Assembly (NCBI GenBank): GCA_025765615.1
Contig: JAIVFJ010000246.1
Location: 25,965 to 89,964, forward strand
DNA length: 64,000 nt
Source of the DNA: Zopfochytrium polystomum
Lineage: Eukaryota > Chytridiomycota > Chytridiomycetes > Chytridiales > Chytridiaceae
Direction of reading: 5' to 3'
Shown here: piece by piece, positions 40,077 through 51,897 of the stretch
How positions within the stretch are numbered: the first letter of the stretch is position 1
Layout of the letters: each line of letters opens with the position of its first letter
Position numbers and translations under genes: made by a program
Notes under the pieces: generated by a model
Seen by the model: the letters and a program-made list of their open reading frames with translations, nothing else
Told to the model about the DNA's origin: nothing
Database searches by the model: none

Positions 40077-41010
40077 GTGATGCTGAATGAGGTGGATTGT
40101 GGTCTGGAAGGGGGAGCTGGAGAGAGCAGAAATATCAGGTAATGGCTTAAGACAATTTTTTGTCTGACAATTCTGAGCCCTGGTGGAGCGAGAAGAACTG
40201 GAAACTGCCTCTTTGATCGGCCATGCTGTAAATCTGGCAGATTTAGACATGATGTCAACATTGCAGGAAATTGGGACCCCAGAGCCAATTATGTTGGCAC
40301 CTCCAGCTACCATTCTACATGAAAATGGGATGCGGCTGTACAAAGAAATGGGATCTCTGGACCAGAATCAATGAAAAATGATATCTCTGGGTCCCAAAAA
40401 AGGGACCCACTCACTCCCTGCATGAACGGATCAAAAAATGGTACCTGCTGGAACAAGAGCCACGGCCCACAGTGGCCGTGGAGCAGTTGAGGGCATAGGC
40501 GCAAGCTGCACTACAGCCACCATTGTGGGCCATGGCGCTTGCTGCACACTCACTGCCCCACTGCACAGCCTTCACTGCCCCAGCTGCAGCCCTGTGCAGG
40601 AACAGTGACATCTCATTCATCACGAGTTAGAAAGCATGAAGCCACACTCAGGTGGGGGAGGAGGTACTGGCGGTGGAGTCAATTTCCTTGTCATTGCTGA
40701 ATTTGTTATCACTGTCAGACCAGCCCACTGCCACTGCACCCAGCGCTGCAGCATCTAAGTTACGGCCGTTGTTGTCGCCACCATCACCTACTGTCCGCCT
40801 GTTGGTGATTGTGCCTGGTGTGTCAAAAGGGCACCAACAGACTTGAGGCAGCATGGAGCAAGAGTAGCTTGTTTGGAGCGTGAGCCCTATTCTTGTTTAG
40901 AGCAAAGTACCCTTTGTTGCCAAAGTAGATAGAGAGCCAGTGCTCTCAGGCAGGTTGTTGAGAGGGAAGTGCCCTGTTCAACGTATTGTCTTGAGGTAGA
41001 ACTTGTACAG
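40077..41010. other. Unassigned sequence between two family-A LTRs
   Basis: Both LTRs have the same orientation, but this 0.9 kb holds no recognisable gag or pol. Short ORFs (for example 40183-40374) are not recognised. There is a short inverted repeat, GAGCCACGGCCCACAGTGGCCGTGG, around 40461-40485 (stem GCCACGGCC). Confidence 0.4.
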
Positions 41011-41385
41011 TGTAAACAGTCTACTCTGAGTGAGTGAGTGGAAGGTCTCCCCAACTTGGAGAGAAAGGAGAAAAACTCTGTTATGAATTATCGATACATG
41101 ATGATGATATACATGCTGTAATAGTTGCTAGGCAAGCGTGACTGGCACAGTGTAAAAACCTCTCCTATATTATCTGCTTGAGCAGAGGAGGAGGAAAACT
41201 GTTGACACCAGGATACCGTTCCACTTAATACTAGGAGTATTTGTCATCAGTGCAAGCCAGCGCCCAGGTCTGCATTGGCAGTGGCTCGCTCTCCCATAGG
41301 CATTGTGAGAATGATAACTGACAGTCACAATAGGTTCAGGTCCGTCTTGTGCCTCTTGCTGCAAACCATTCAGTTCCATCTAACA
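41011..41385 (-). mobile_element. Solo LTR, family A
   Basis: A 375-bp LTR in minus orientation, flanked by the direct repeat TACAG (41006-41010 and 41386-41390). An internal deletion of about 35 bp near the left end, relative to other copies, removes the GTGTTTGTGGGTGG part. Confidence 0.9.
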
Positions 41386-42258
41386 TACAGCTTTGCAGGT
41401 TGATGTGTATGTAGAGGGTTAGAGTGACTCAGAGAACAATAATGGTTTTTGTTGTTTGTATTGGCTGTCGAAACGTCTGTTGATAAGGTTTTCCTTTCAG
41501 CAGGGGTTGAGGGGGAGGCAGCCCCTCCACCAGGGGGATCAGGGGAAAAATAATTTTCCCCTCTGCCTCTTCCCTACCTCTCTTTCTGTTTCTCTGTCTC
41601 TCTCTCTATCCCTCTCTCTGTCTACTCATCTGTGCTTTGTTGTTGGTCAGGTCACTAGCCCTGAACCACGCACTCATCTTTGGATTGTATGCCCCTGTCC
41701 ATCCACTGTTAAAGTCAACAGGCTGTCTATGTGTCGGTCAATGTGACCAGGCTGTTTATCTCACTCTGACTTAACATGATTAAATTGTCCTTCCTCAGTT
41801 TTTTTTTCTCTCTTTTTTTTTTTCGGGAGGACTGTGTAAAAGTCAACAGGCATCCCCTTGTACATGTTCAATTTTGAGAGCCATTGAATGAATGAATGAG
41901 CCCCGTCTGCGGGGATCCACAAAAATGAGCTTTTTCCTTGCCGGCGGCGGCGGCGGCGGCGGCGGCGGCCCCTCCAAAATGTCAACACAAGAATCGTGGG
42001 GAAAGAATAAAGCCAATCAATCACAGGCACGGCTCACGCCCGTGGAGGGTCCCCGAGCTGCATGCGTGAGAGAGAGACAGAGACAGAGACAAAGACAGAG
42101 AGAAAGTACGCCATTTGTCCGTTGGAGATTTTTCATGAATAATGCAAAGAAAAAATAGAGAAAATTCTCAAAATTCTCATGCATGAAAAAAGGGTGTTTT
42201 CAAGAAGGAAAAAAATAAAAAGAAAAAAAAAAAAAGGGAGGGAAGGCCCTCGGAAGAA
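41386..42258. other. Upstream region of gene B
   Basis: CT repeats (about 41580-41625), T-runs (about 41800-41823), a CGG repeat (about 41943-41970) and GACA/GAGA repeats (about 42068-42105). No gene is supported. The last 60 bp are purine-rich before the start of gene B. Confidence 0.45.
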
Positions 42259-43941
42259 ATGGGAGAATCATGGCCGCTATCGTCGGGGACGGCGCCCGCG
42301 ATGATGGCGCCTGCGATGATGGCGCCCGCGATGACGACGTCCACGACGACGACGACGACGACGACGACCGCGACGAGAACAATTACGCCGCCGTTCCCCC
42401 CCATCGTCGTCGCCATGGCCCCGCTGACGGCGGAAAAGGCCAGCAACGCCCTGCCCTACGTCGCCGAACGCAGGGCCGCGGCGGCCGCGGCAGCAGCAGT
42501 AGCGGGTGCGACACCTCCACTACGACCACCACCAGCATCGACGACGACGACGCCGACGACGACACCACCACCGGCCGCCTCCTTCTTCTCCTCTTCCCCC
42601 TTGCCCACACCCACACCCCCCACCACCACTGCCGAGGGCCTCGGCCGTCACCCTCTCCCTTCGCCAACAAAGAAATCCGCCGTCCCCGCCGACGACGGCG
42701 ACGAAGGCTTCTTGACCTTCCCGCCGCCGCAGCCCCCGCCGCATCTGGGACCCTTGACGTACCCGTCGTTCGGGTCGGACTCCAAGCGCGGTGTCGAAGC
42801 GGAGGGTAAGATAACGCGGCTTTCATGCTCTCTTCCCCCATTTTTTTTTTTTCGTGATTCCAAACCCTTACCTCCCCTGACCCCAATTCCTCGGTTCAAA
42901 AGATACCGCGCGATCGAGAAACAAGAAGCGCGCGGCCATCGTCGTCGGCACGCTCGTGCTGGTGGTGGTGGTTGCCGTGACGGTCGCGTTGGTGATTGGA
43001 CTGCAGCGTGGGGCCGCTGGCGGAGGCGGCGGCGGCGGCGGCGACTCGCAGGGCGCGGGCGCGGGCGCGGGCGCGTCCTCGACGGCGGCAACCGCGGGGG
43101 GCAGCGGCAGCGCGGGGGTTTCGTCGGCAACGGCGGCGACGGCGGCGTCGCGCGGCACCTCTGCGGCGGGGACGGGGACGGGCTCGGCGGTGTCGTCGTC
43201 GTCGGGGTCGGAGTCGGGGCCGGAGTCGACGGCATCGACGTCCGGAGGTCAGACGCTCCCGCCAACCTTGCGCACCTCTTCTTCTTCTTCTTCTTCTTCT
43301 TCTTCTTCTCCCCCCGACACCGTAGTCGCGCCCATCACCACCTCGACCTCCACCACCCCGACAACAACCACCGCCTCGGACGACCGCGAAGTCGCCCCGC
43401 TCACAACTACGACAACGTCCACCAGCGCCGCCGCACCCGCCCCCACGCCGTCGCCGTCGCGATTCCAGATTCACGTCGACATCACAGGCTCGTGTGTGTT
43501 TGCCAAGCCGGACACGAATTACTTGTGGGGCGGGCCGTGCGATACGACGTCTCTTGCGGCGGCGGAGGGCAGCACGCGGGCGTTTGTCGGGGTGCAGGGG
43601 TCGGCGTGGGTGCACGAGGCGACGGGCGAGTGTCTGCAGATCGTGGACAGCCAGGTATTTAAAAAGAGTCTCTCGGTTCGCTCACTCGCTGTTCATCAGT
43701 TTTTTTTCTTTTCTTTTCTTTTCTTTTTTTTCGTCAAACAAACAACACAAACACGAAAAAACAAAAGGGATACCCGGGCCTCGCGGCGTGCAGCGGCGGC
43801 GCGGAGCAGGCGTGGACGCTGAGCGGCGACGGCGGCGCGCTGGTCGACGGCACGGGCAGGTGCTCGATCAACCCGCTCGGCGTCGAGACGGTCGTGATCG
43901 GGTGCGCAGGCTTTTCGCTGCTGCCGTACTCTACTTTGTAG
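42259..43941 (+). CDS. Membrane protein B: paralogue of A with NALPYVAERR motif and six-Cys ricin-B-like ectodomain
   Basis: Three exons, 42259-42805, 42903-43654 and 43768-43941, sum to 1473 nt (490 aa). Order as in A: Thr-rich N-terminus, APLTAEKASNALPYVAERR (54-72), HPLPSPTKKS with acidic DDGDEG, and LGPLTYPSFGSDSKR (164-176). The TM helix is at about 193-215 (AAIVVGTLVLVVVVAVTVAL) and is preceded by RSRNKKR. A Gly/Ser/Thr stalk follows with a Ser run, then the ectodomain with six Cys (ITGSCVF, GGPCD, GECLQIVDSQGYPGLAAC, QAWTL, GRCSINPLG, VVIGCAGFSL). Exon 3 boundaries match A and C exactly. A phase-1 intron precedes the TM-encoding exon, as in C. Function unknown. Confidence 0.83.
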
Positions 43942-44257
43942 AAGCAGAGAGCTTCCGTTTTTTGGGCGAGGGGTGTTATATTGTTCCGCGTGCGAGGGAG
44001 GGAGACCTCGTCGCTTTCTTCTCTCTCTCGCTCTGTCTCTCTCTCACTCTCGCTCTCTCACTCATTATTCTTGTATTTTTTCTTCTTCGTCTTGGTATTT
44101 TCTTCTTTCTCCTTCTCTTCTGTTCCCTTTCCCTTCCCCCATTCCCGTGTTTTTTTCTTTCTTCTTTTGCAATAGACGGACGCGCGGCGCCGGTCCAGGG
44201 AGCCCACATTAAGTAAAATTACACCTTCTTCTTTCGAAGCTGTGTGTCTGTGTGCGC

Positions 44258-44289
<32 letters not shown>

Positions 44290-46837
44290 CATTTGCTGTT
44301 GCAATCAGTAAATAAATAATGAAGTGTTTTGTTTACTTTTTTTTTTGTTCTTTGTTTTTGTTTGTTTTCGGGGGTTGCGAATCTCGCATCACGTAACGAG
44401 ATTTTCTTGCATTTGTACTTAGTTCTTGTACATGGACAGGAGTTTCCACGCCACCGCCCTCAAAGTTCAAGGTGTAGGTCCGGAGATGCATTTAGGGCTG
44501 GCCTCTGCCGATTTTGCAGCGAACTGTTACGAAACTTGGTGCGGGGTTTAAACCAGTGAAACCGAACATGCTGCGTTAAATTCGATGTCGTGGCGCTTGC
44601 GGCAAGAGTACCTTTTTTTTTTGGCTGACTCCCACCTGAAATTTTCGGAAAATGGGATAAGAACTTAAATTGCTCCGAAGCAGATCGAAACAGAACTGTA
44701 TACGACGATTTGACTGCTCAAAAGTTGCAAGAAATGTTGTTGGACCAAGCTGGTGCAAATCTGGTAGACGCCAATCGGGCGGACCTTGTGGTGCTTTTTC
44801 TCGACTGCAGCGCATCGATAGAGGCGACGGACCCCAGCGCGCCGCAAACAACGCACTGTGGGCCATCGCTTGCTATGGGGGCATTCTCCCACACAGGCCT
44901 GGCAAGGCGAGGATTCCAGTTAAAATTTTGAATTTTTAAAAAACTGGAGGGCGCCAAACTCCATTCAAACTCGATTTTCTCTTTGCGCTACAGGATAATG
45001 CGTTGTTTATTCAAAGTCTCTTCAACTTGAAGGGCAAGGTCGCAAACGCTGCGGTCTCCAAAAATAAGAAGCAACACCTCTATAAAAAAGAGAAGATACT
45101 CGCTGCCATTCAAGTTGGAATGCCTTTCTCCAGGTCCAGAACTGCCCATTGTTAACGGTGTCGGTGGTGGTGGTGGGCAGATGTTGTTTTGTTGTAAGTG
45201 CAGTGGGGGACAAAGTTTTAGTTCGAATTGCCTGCGTCGATTGATATTATAAGCTACATGCAAGACTAACAAAAACTAAAAGAGTTCCCACCTGCTGCTT
45301 TTTTCAAGCTGTTTGCGGGGCTCCCCGACACAACCAAGGGGCTAAAACATTAAGAAAATAATGCGCGAGGACATATAAATGGCCTGACTGCCTCTTTGCT
45401 GTGGAATTCGTGCCAGGCTCAAAAGTTTGGGCCCGAAAAAAATGAAAAAATAAGTACCTGACGTCCGAGCTCTGAAGAAGCCAATCCAGACCAGTTTTGC
45501 CCAGGGGCGCAAAAGGTGAATAAATAAATGGACTCCAATAAATGAATACATTGAGTAAAATTGAGCCAGTCTGATTGAAAATGCACGCAATGCATATCTA
45601 TGAAAAATTTTCTCTTTTGTAACAATTGGTTGGCGAAAGACGAATCCACCGATCAGCCTGGCCTGAAAAGCGGCCGCACCGAGCAGACTCGCAGGTCTGC
45701 TTAGCTCGCGTGGCACTTACAGAAGCTGTCTCGCCGCAAACTCGCAGAAACGACGCGTTGCGCTTTGCCCATGGCACGTTTGGCTGGCTGTACGGTCTGT
45801 CTTTGCATGGTTGCGGATTTCCAATGATTCTCGCCGCCTCCAACTCCGGTTTTCTTCCATCGCAACTTGTTTTTCTGGATGAAACGGAACCAACTTTTAC
45901 GCAGGAGTTTTGTATCACTTTATTATTGGTTTCGCCGCATGATCACATGGATGCCTTGATCTCGCATTTCGGGCATTTGATTAGACACCTATCGCACTCC
46001 CCAGTCGTCTGCCCCATCGTTTCTACAAGACTGACAGAAGCCCAGCTCAACCTTCCACCACCACCACCTCCAGAAGCGTACTTCACCCATCCCCACAGCA
46101 GCCCAATCCATCAGGAGATATTCCATCACCCCCTTCACCACCACCACCAGTTTCGCTATTTTCTTCACGATCTCGACCAAAGGTCGCGATCTCAACCTCA
46201 ACATCACCACTTTCCGCAATTGCAGCCTTCAGCCGCTATTTTTGTTCGTGATCTCACCATCACCATAGCAGAAGCAAAGCTGCCGCCTTCAACCGCGTTC
46301 TTTTTTTTTTTTTATTTTTTTTTTTTTAGTTCTCTCGCATGAACCCTAACCTGGCCTTTGTTCCTCTGACTGAACCCCTTGTTGACGATTCTGGAAGACT
46401 CAGAAGAAAAAGAAAAAAAGAAAAAAAAAAACGCCTTTCTTTTTCCTCAGTGGTTCCATCCTCTCTTTAATTCTTCTTTTTTCTCTTTCAAAAAGGACGG
46501 TGTCGTATGCAAAGTGATAAAAACACGGAATTCCTTCTTTCTCGCTTTTCTTTTTTTTTTTGTCACTGAGAATGCCTATTTTTTGCCTGATAAATACGAG
46601 AGGCGCACCTGTCTGTCGACTGTCTGTCTGTCTATCTAACTGTTTGTCTGCCGATACCCGTGTGTGTCTCTCCGGTTGGAAGCACCAATCATATGCACAA
46701 TTGGCACATAATTATTTTTCTTTTGTTTCGATTTCATTCGGATTTCTTTAAGTTGGGGAATTTTCTCAATGCAGACGCCGCAGACCGACAGACAGACGAG
46801 AAAAAAAAATAAAAACTTTCGACGACGACAGACAACA
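43942..46837. other. Spacer between genes B and C
   Basis: CT-rich low complexity (44020-44170) and a GT repeat (about 44262-44290). Several short ORFs at 44.6-46.3 kb are unrecognised, including a His-rich one (46000-46260). T- and A-runs appear near 46300, 46405 and 46550. At 46610-46640 and 46785-46800 there are CTGT/GACA repeats. No gene is supported; AT-richer than the flanking genes. Confidence 0.4.
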
Positions 46838-48486
46838 ATGACGACGCCGCCGCCGCCATCATCATCGGGCGGACCCGAGAGCGGAAGCGGCGAAGGCGGC
46901 GGCGGCGGAGAAGGAGGGCGAGGAGGGCGAAGAGGGCGAGGAGGGCGAGGAGGGCCCCCCGTGTTCTTGCCCCCGCTCCCTGACGAGAAGGTCGCAAACG
47001 CCCTGCCCTACGTCGCGGAGCGGCGCGCCGCGATCGCTGCTGCTGCTGGCGACAACGACGACGCCGACGCCGACGCCCGCCTCAAGAACCCACCACCGCC
47101 GCGTCTAGATCGCAACCCCGACCCCGTCCCCGACCCCGCGCCCCCGCTCCCCGCCTACCAGCAGCTGCTGCACCACACACACCACCCAGAAGCATTTAGC
47201 GGCCGATACCCCACTACCAAGGACCCGAAGCTGCAGATCGTCACCACCTGGCCTCAGCCGCTGCCGCCGACGCAGCCCACTAACGCGCCACGACGACCAC
47301 TGGCCGACCACCCCTCCACCACCACCACCACCACCACCCACCCCACCCACCAAGAGTACTCCTTCCCCCCCGCCCAATCCCCAAAGGCGGATGGCGACCT
47401 GTCGTACCCGCTGCCTCTGACGCCTCGGTACCAATCGAAATCGACCGATCACACTGGTAATTTTCGACCTCTCGGGTTTTTTTTTTGTTCGATTAACGCT
47501 GGACTTTGCGGTAGGGCGGCGATGTTCAACCCGCAAAGCGATCGCCGCGGTCTGGATCGCGATCGCCGCGCTCTTTGGCGCCGCCGCGACGGGCGTGGTC
47601 GTCTGGCGATCGCGATCCGGCGGCCGCGCGGGTTTGAGCAGCGTCTCGCTATCCAACGCAACGTCGGCGACGGCCGGGCCGTCGCATCCGCCGTCGTCCC
47701 TGTCCTCGTCCCACTTCCTCTCGCCCTCCACCGCATCCACTTCAAATACAACAGCATCCTCTCCGATTGCAGCGACATCGTCGTCCCCACCACCCTCGCC
47801 AGCACCTTCCCCCTCCGATCCAACTTTCACCACATCCTCCCTCGCACCCGCTACAGCCACCACCACCACAATTGTCCAGACAACCACCACCGCCCCCGCC
47901 TTGGCCCCCGCCGACCTGATCACCCCGCCGCCGCCGGCGGCTGCGCCCACCACTCTAGACAACATGGCCCTCCCCGCCGTCGTCGTCGTCGCCCCCACCG
48001 GCCCGATCACCTTCCAGCTCCTCGTCAACAGCACGCTCTGCGTCACAAAAAAACCGACGCTCAACGAGACGCGCCAGGCGAACTGCGACGTTCCAGCCCC
48101 GGCGGCGCAGCTGTTTACGGGGCGCGCGGGGTCGGGTGAGAGCGGCGCGTGGGTGCACGTCGCGTCGGGGATGTGCTTGGCCGTAACGGACAGCCTGGTG
48201 AGTTGTGCGTCTCCTCGAAAGACCGGCCGGGCTCTCTCAACATCATTTCGACGCTCACACACGTACGCGCGTGCGCGCGCGCACGCACACATACGCACAA
48301 CAGGGCACATCAAACTACCAACCGTGCGCCGCCCCTAGCGCGCCGGACCCCGCGCAGACGCTGGCGCTGGTGGGCCGGACGGTGGTCGACGGTCGCGGGT
48401 ACTGTATGCGCCCGCCGCCCGTGTCGAATGTGCTTGTCGTGCAGACGGTCGGGTGCGGCGTGTTTGATTTGATACCGTTCGGGTGA
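46838..48486 (+). CDS. Membrane protein C: third paralogue with NALPYVAERR motif and six-Cys ectodomain
   Basis: Three exons, 46838-47456, 47515-48197 and 48304-48486, sum to 1485 nt (494 aa). The N-terminus is Gly/Glu/Arg-rich, then PPLPDEKVANALPYVAERR (45-63), Pro/Thr/His-rich sequence and a YPLPLTPRY segment. A TM helix at about 215-237 (AIAAVWIAIAALFGAAATGV) follows RRCSTRK. A Ser/Thr/Pro stalk leads to the ectodomain with six Cys (TLCVTKK, QANCDV, WVHVASGMCLAVTDS, YQPC, GYCMR, VGCGVFDLIPFG). The WVH..SG-CL core is shared with A and B, but the QxW motif seen in A and B is replaced (AQTLAL). Same intron positions as B. An upstream in-frame Met at 46769 is possible but lies in repeat sequence. 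Confidence 0.8.
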
Positions 48487-48646
48487 AAGGGGGTTGGGAA
48501 AGGTGGGAAGAGAAAGAGAAGGGCGGAGGTGGGGGGTTTTTTTTAGACGGTTGGAGGTAATCGCGGTTGTAAGTTAATTGCGCTTTTTGCATTTTTTTTT
48601 ATAATACAAGCCTTTGGGAAGGCATTTTCAGATACGGACGCGCTCT

Positions 48647-48683
<37 letters not shown>

Positions 48684-49712
48684 TTTCGGCCAATCTTCCT
48701 CCCACTATAATTTTGGTTTGGTTGACGCAAAGGTTTGGTTCAACTATTCGTGGTTTGATTATGGTTTGACACTGGTTCACGCTCCGTCCCTCTCAACAGG
48801 ATGGGCCGTTGCATCGAGCTTCCCGGTACCCAAATCGCCCGCTTCCAGAAAGACCAGTCCAAGCCTGGACCTCCTTCCTTTTTATTCAAGGTCGATTCTG
48901 CGCGTTTCGCCTCGGCCTGTATCACGACGGCGCTTCGAAGGGGTTTTCGAAATAATTCGCGGGCGGCCTTTTGGGACTAGCGGCGGTTTTGAAGAAGCAC
49001 TGGGGGCAAAAGTGTCGGTCGCGCAAGAGAATATATGTTTTTTTTTTTTTTTTTTTTTGATTGGTAGTGTGCTGGGCGAAGAAAGACTCCCTTTTTTTCT
49101 TCTCCCCTTTCTTTTTTTCTTCCTTTTGTTTGCAACCACAAAAAAAGAAACATTCGGCGCCGGATCGATGCCACCGATGAACCACACGTTTGATATTCGT
49201 GCGGGCGGGTGCCTCATCCCTGTTTTTGAGTTTAACACGACAACGTTTTGTTTTTTTTTTAACTTTTGCGTCGCCACCCTTTTGTCGGATTCGAGCCAGA
49301 ACATCTCCGTGTGTCAAAGTCGCGACTTCGATTGGTCCCGACGCCCAGCGAAGCGAGGGATGATCGATAAGATTACGCGTGTGAAACCTCTTATTTGGAT
49401 CTAGTCGGAAACAATCGCGCAATTGCGTCACCCCCACTCTTGCTGCTTCTTCAGGTAATCATTCATCTGTGTTTATATTTTCCAATATTCTTTAGAGGCG
49501 CGAAAGGGAGCGTCTCGACTAACTCTCCGCGGCGAAAATGAGGTGTGCTCCAAAGGCGTGCGGGCGTGCAGCTGGCAGCCAAAGATGAGGAGGAGCGGGC
49601 GGGGAGCCAGTGCGCAAGAGAAGAGTGAAAGCACATCTCGCTTGAACAGACGGCGCGGCCCAAGGGTGGAAAGAAAAGGGAAGAGAAAAAAAGAGAGAAG
49701 AACGCCGGGGAA
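48487..49712. other. Spacer between gene C and the FAD oxidoreductase
   Basis: T-runs at about 48648-48678 and 49038-49058. A 228-codon open frame (48718-49404) runs through both sides of T-runs (Phe runs) and has no recognisable domain; not called. The 3' UTRs of two converging genes must lie here. Confidence 0.45.
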
Positions 49713-51176
49713 TCAGTGGTTCAGCACTTCGAGGATCTTTGGAATCGCGGTGAGGTCGGCAAACTTCCACAGCTCGGACGAGTCGTGCGCGTGCCACGCG
49801 GCGCCGGTCCACACGGTGCGCGACGTGCCCTGCAGCGCCGTCATGTTTGCGTAGAACCCGGCCGCGATCTCGTCCGCCGAGACCTGCAGCGCGAACGGCG
49901 CGTGCCGCGCCACCACCACAAAGTTGGGGTCCCTGCGCGGCACCCCTAGCGCGTCCTGCGCCGCCGCGACCACCGCCGTCACCGTCGCACGGACGACCGT
50001 CTCGACCACATCCGTGCCAAGGTGGATGCTCTTTGCCTCCATGAGCCCCGGCACCAGCCCCGTCGACCGCAGCGTGTACGTCAATGGGTACGTCGACGGC
50101 ACGTTCGACGTTGCGTTGTTGGCGCCGACGAACCGGAACACGTAGCCGTCGGGAAGGCCCGTGTCGTTCACCAGCACCGCGCTGTAGGTGTTTCCCGCCA
50201 GCTGAGAGAACACGGCGCGTTCCGCCGCCGTCAGGTCCAGGAACCCGCCGAGGTTGGATTCGGTCGGCGGCACGGCCACGAGCAGGGCGCGCGCGTGGAT
50301 GATCTGCTCGCGCCGGCGTCGCTGCTGCCCAGCAGCAGCCGGCTCCTGTTCCTGCTGCACCCAGGCCTTGACGCCGCGGCGCGTGCGCTCGACCTTGACG
50401 ACGCGGGTGGAGAGGAACACATTGTCCTCGCCGAGGTGCTCCCTCGCGCGGTCGTACAGCGCCTGGTTGTCGCCGGCGGCGGTCGACAAGAACCCCGTGC
50501 GGATGTTCTGCAGGTCGTCCAGGCCCACCAGCTTGAGCACGTACAGCGCGGGCAGCCGCAGAAAGTCGCCGAGCCCCTGCCCGTAGCTGAACAGCGTCAG
50601 CGCGAACGCGTCCAAGCCGTGGGCCGCCGCGTACTCGCCGAACGGCTGCAGCAGCTCGGCGGGGACTGGGGACGGCAGGTCGAAGCCGGTGCCGAGGAAC
50701 GGGTACTTTTCGAGCTGCGCTTGGTACGAGGCGAGCGCGGCGGCGGTCTGCTGACCGGTGAAGGTGGCGGGGCGGACCGGTTGGCCCGTGGCGGCGTCGA
50801 GGTTGAGTAGGGTGCGGGCGACGGACGGGCGGGTGCCGAGGGTGACGTTGAGGCGGGCGAAAAAGGCCTTGACGCGGTCGTTGTTGTGGTAGTAGATGAC
50901 GCCGTGGTCGTAGGTCTTGCCGGTGGCCGCGTCGACGTAGGTTTCGACGTGACCGCCCAGGCGCGGCTGCGCCTCGACGAGCGCCACGGTCTTGTTGTAG
51001 TCGTCGCGCAGCCGCACCGCGGGGTACACGCCGCTGCCGCCGCCGCCGATGATGAGCACGTCGCGGTGGATCGCGCGGGCGTCGGGCGCCGCCCAGGCTG
51101 AGGAGGAGGGGGCGATGGTGGTGGTGGTGGCTGCCATGGCAACGACGGCGGCGGCGATGGCGAAGGTGAGGCGCAT
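49713..51176 (-). CDS. Secreted FAD-dependent oxidoreductase (flavin amine-oxidase-like)
   Basis: A single-exon gene, 487 aa. Residues 1-29 form a signal peptide (MRLTFAIAAAVVAMAATT..SSAWA). The FAD-binding Rossmann fold follows: DVLIIGGGGSGVYPAVRL (39-56), the ribose-binding acid in VALVEAQPRLGGHVETY (64-80) and the C-terminal FAD contact region near the end (TVWTGAAWH..ELWKFADL). The layout fits flavin monoamine-oxidase/protoporphyrinogen-oxidase-like enzymes, and fungal homologues are often labelled beta-cyclopiazonate-dehydrogenase-like. The substrate cannot be read from sequence. N-glycosylation sequons (NKT, NVT, NAT, NDT, NMT) agree with secretion. There is no adjacent biosynthetic cluster. 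Confidence 0.88.
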   Translation of the reverse strand: MRLTFAIAAAVVAMAATTTTIAPSSSAWAAPDARAIHRDVLIIGGGGSGVYPAVRLRDDYNKTVALVEAQPRLGGHVETYVDAATGKTYDHGVIYYHNNDRVKAFFARLNVTLGTRPSVARTLLNLDAATGQPVRPATFTGQQTAAALASYQAQLEKYPFLGTGFDLPSPVPAELLQPFGEYAAAHGLDAFALTLFSYGQGLGDFLRLPALYVLKLVGLDDLQNIRTGFLSTAAGDNQALYDRAREHLGEDNVFLSTRVVKVERTRRGVKAWVQQEQEPAAAGQQRRRREQIIHARALLVAVPPTESNLGGFLDLTAAERAVFSQLAGNTYSAVLVNDTGLPDGYVFRFVGANNATSNVPSTYPLTYTLRSTGLVPGLMEAKSIHLGTDVVETVVRATVTAVVAAAQDALGVPRRDPNFVVVARHAPFALQVSADEIAAGFYANMTALQGTSRTVWTGAAWHAHDSSELWKFADLTAIPKILEVLNH

Positions 51177-51299
51177 GCTGTAGTGGTGGCGACCGACCGG
51201 TTGGATGAATGAGGCGGGTTGGGGAGGCCAGGCGATGAGGACGGGGAGAGCGGATGAAAGTCAAGGAGGAGACACCTTCCTCTGGGAGAGGGAGAAGGG

Positions 51300-51304
<5 letters not shown>

Positions 51305-51389
<85 letters not shown>
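51305..51389 (+). repeat. (GA)n microsatellite
   Basis: An almost uninterrupted GA dinucleotide run of about 84 bp, 130-210 bp upstream of the FAD oxidoreductase start codon. In that gene's orientation it is a CT tract in the promoter region. Confidence 0.95.
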
Positions 51390-51391
<2 letters not shown>

Positions 51392-51761
51392 GAATGTTTT
51401 TCTTCTTTGTCTTCGTTTTATTTTTCAAAAATCGAGCGCCATGTGTTGTTGATGTTGTTGTTCCCTCTTTTTGGCGCGCCTTGTCCGGCCTCCGACTTTG
51501 CGCCGCCCACCTCCACTTCCACCACCTGGAAGACAAGAGAAAAAAGAGAAAAAAATTTTCCTTTTTTTTCTCTTCTATTTTCGTGCGCGGAACGACTGCG
51601 CGGCATTTTGCGTTTATTAAAACATAGTTGAGAAGAAAAGTAAAAATTTACCAGAGGAGACAGAAAGGGCAAGGAACCAATTATTTGCAACGTGTAAATC
51701 TGGTTGGATGGATTGAACCGGTTGCTGCTGCTGTCTTCAATATGCAATGCAATGTCGCAAG

Positions 51762-51800
<39 letters not shown>

Positions 51801-51897
51801 ACGAACGACAAAAAAAAAAAAAAAAAAAAAAAAACCCTGGCAGGGCTATTCAGGGGCAGGTGCTGGCTGAGAAAACGCTTTGTTCAGTTTCGTGATT
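51390..51897. repeat. Spacer with GAAA and A-run repeats
   Basis: A (GAAA)n run (about 51762-51800) and an A-run (about 51810-51833) sit just left of an LTR boundary at 51898. No gene. Confidence 0.6.

Noticed and set aside
39668..41385. Two same-orientation family-A LTRs as the ends of one full Copia element
   Set aside because: The 0.9 kb between them has no gag/pol, and the right LTR has its own target duplication (TACAG), so it is an independent solo LTR.
46000..46260. His/Pro-rich ORF as a metal-binding protein
   Set aside because: Composition follows CAC/CCA simple-repeat bias, with no start context, introns or paralogue.
48718..49404. 228-codon plus-strand ORF between gene C and the oxidoreductase
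   Set aside because: It passes through long T-runs (Phe runs) and has no recognisable domain or codon bias; probably chance.
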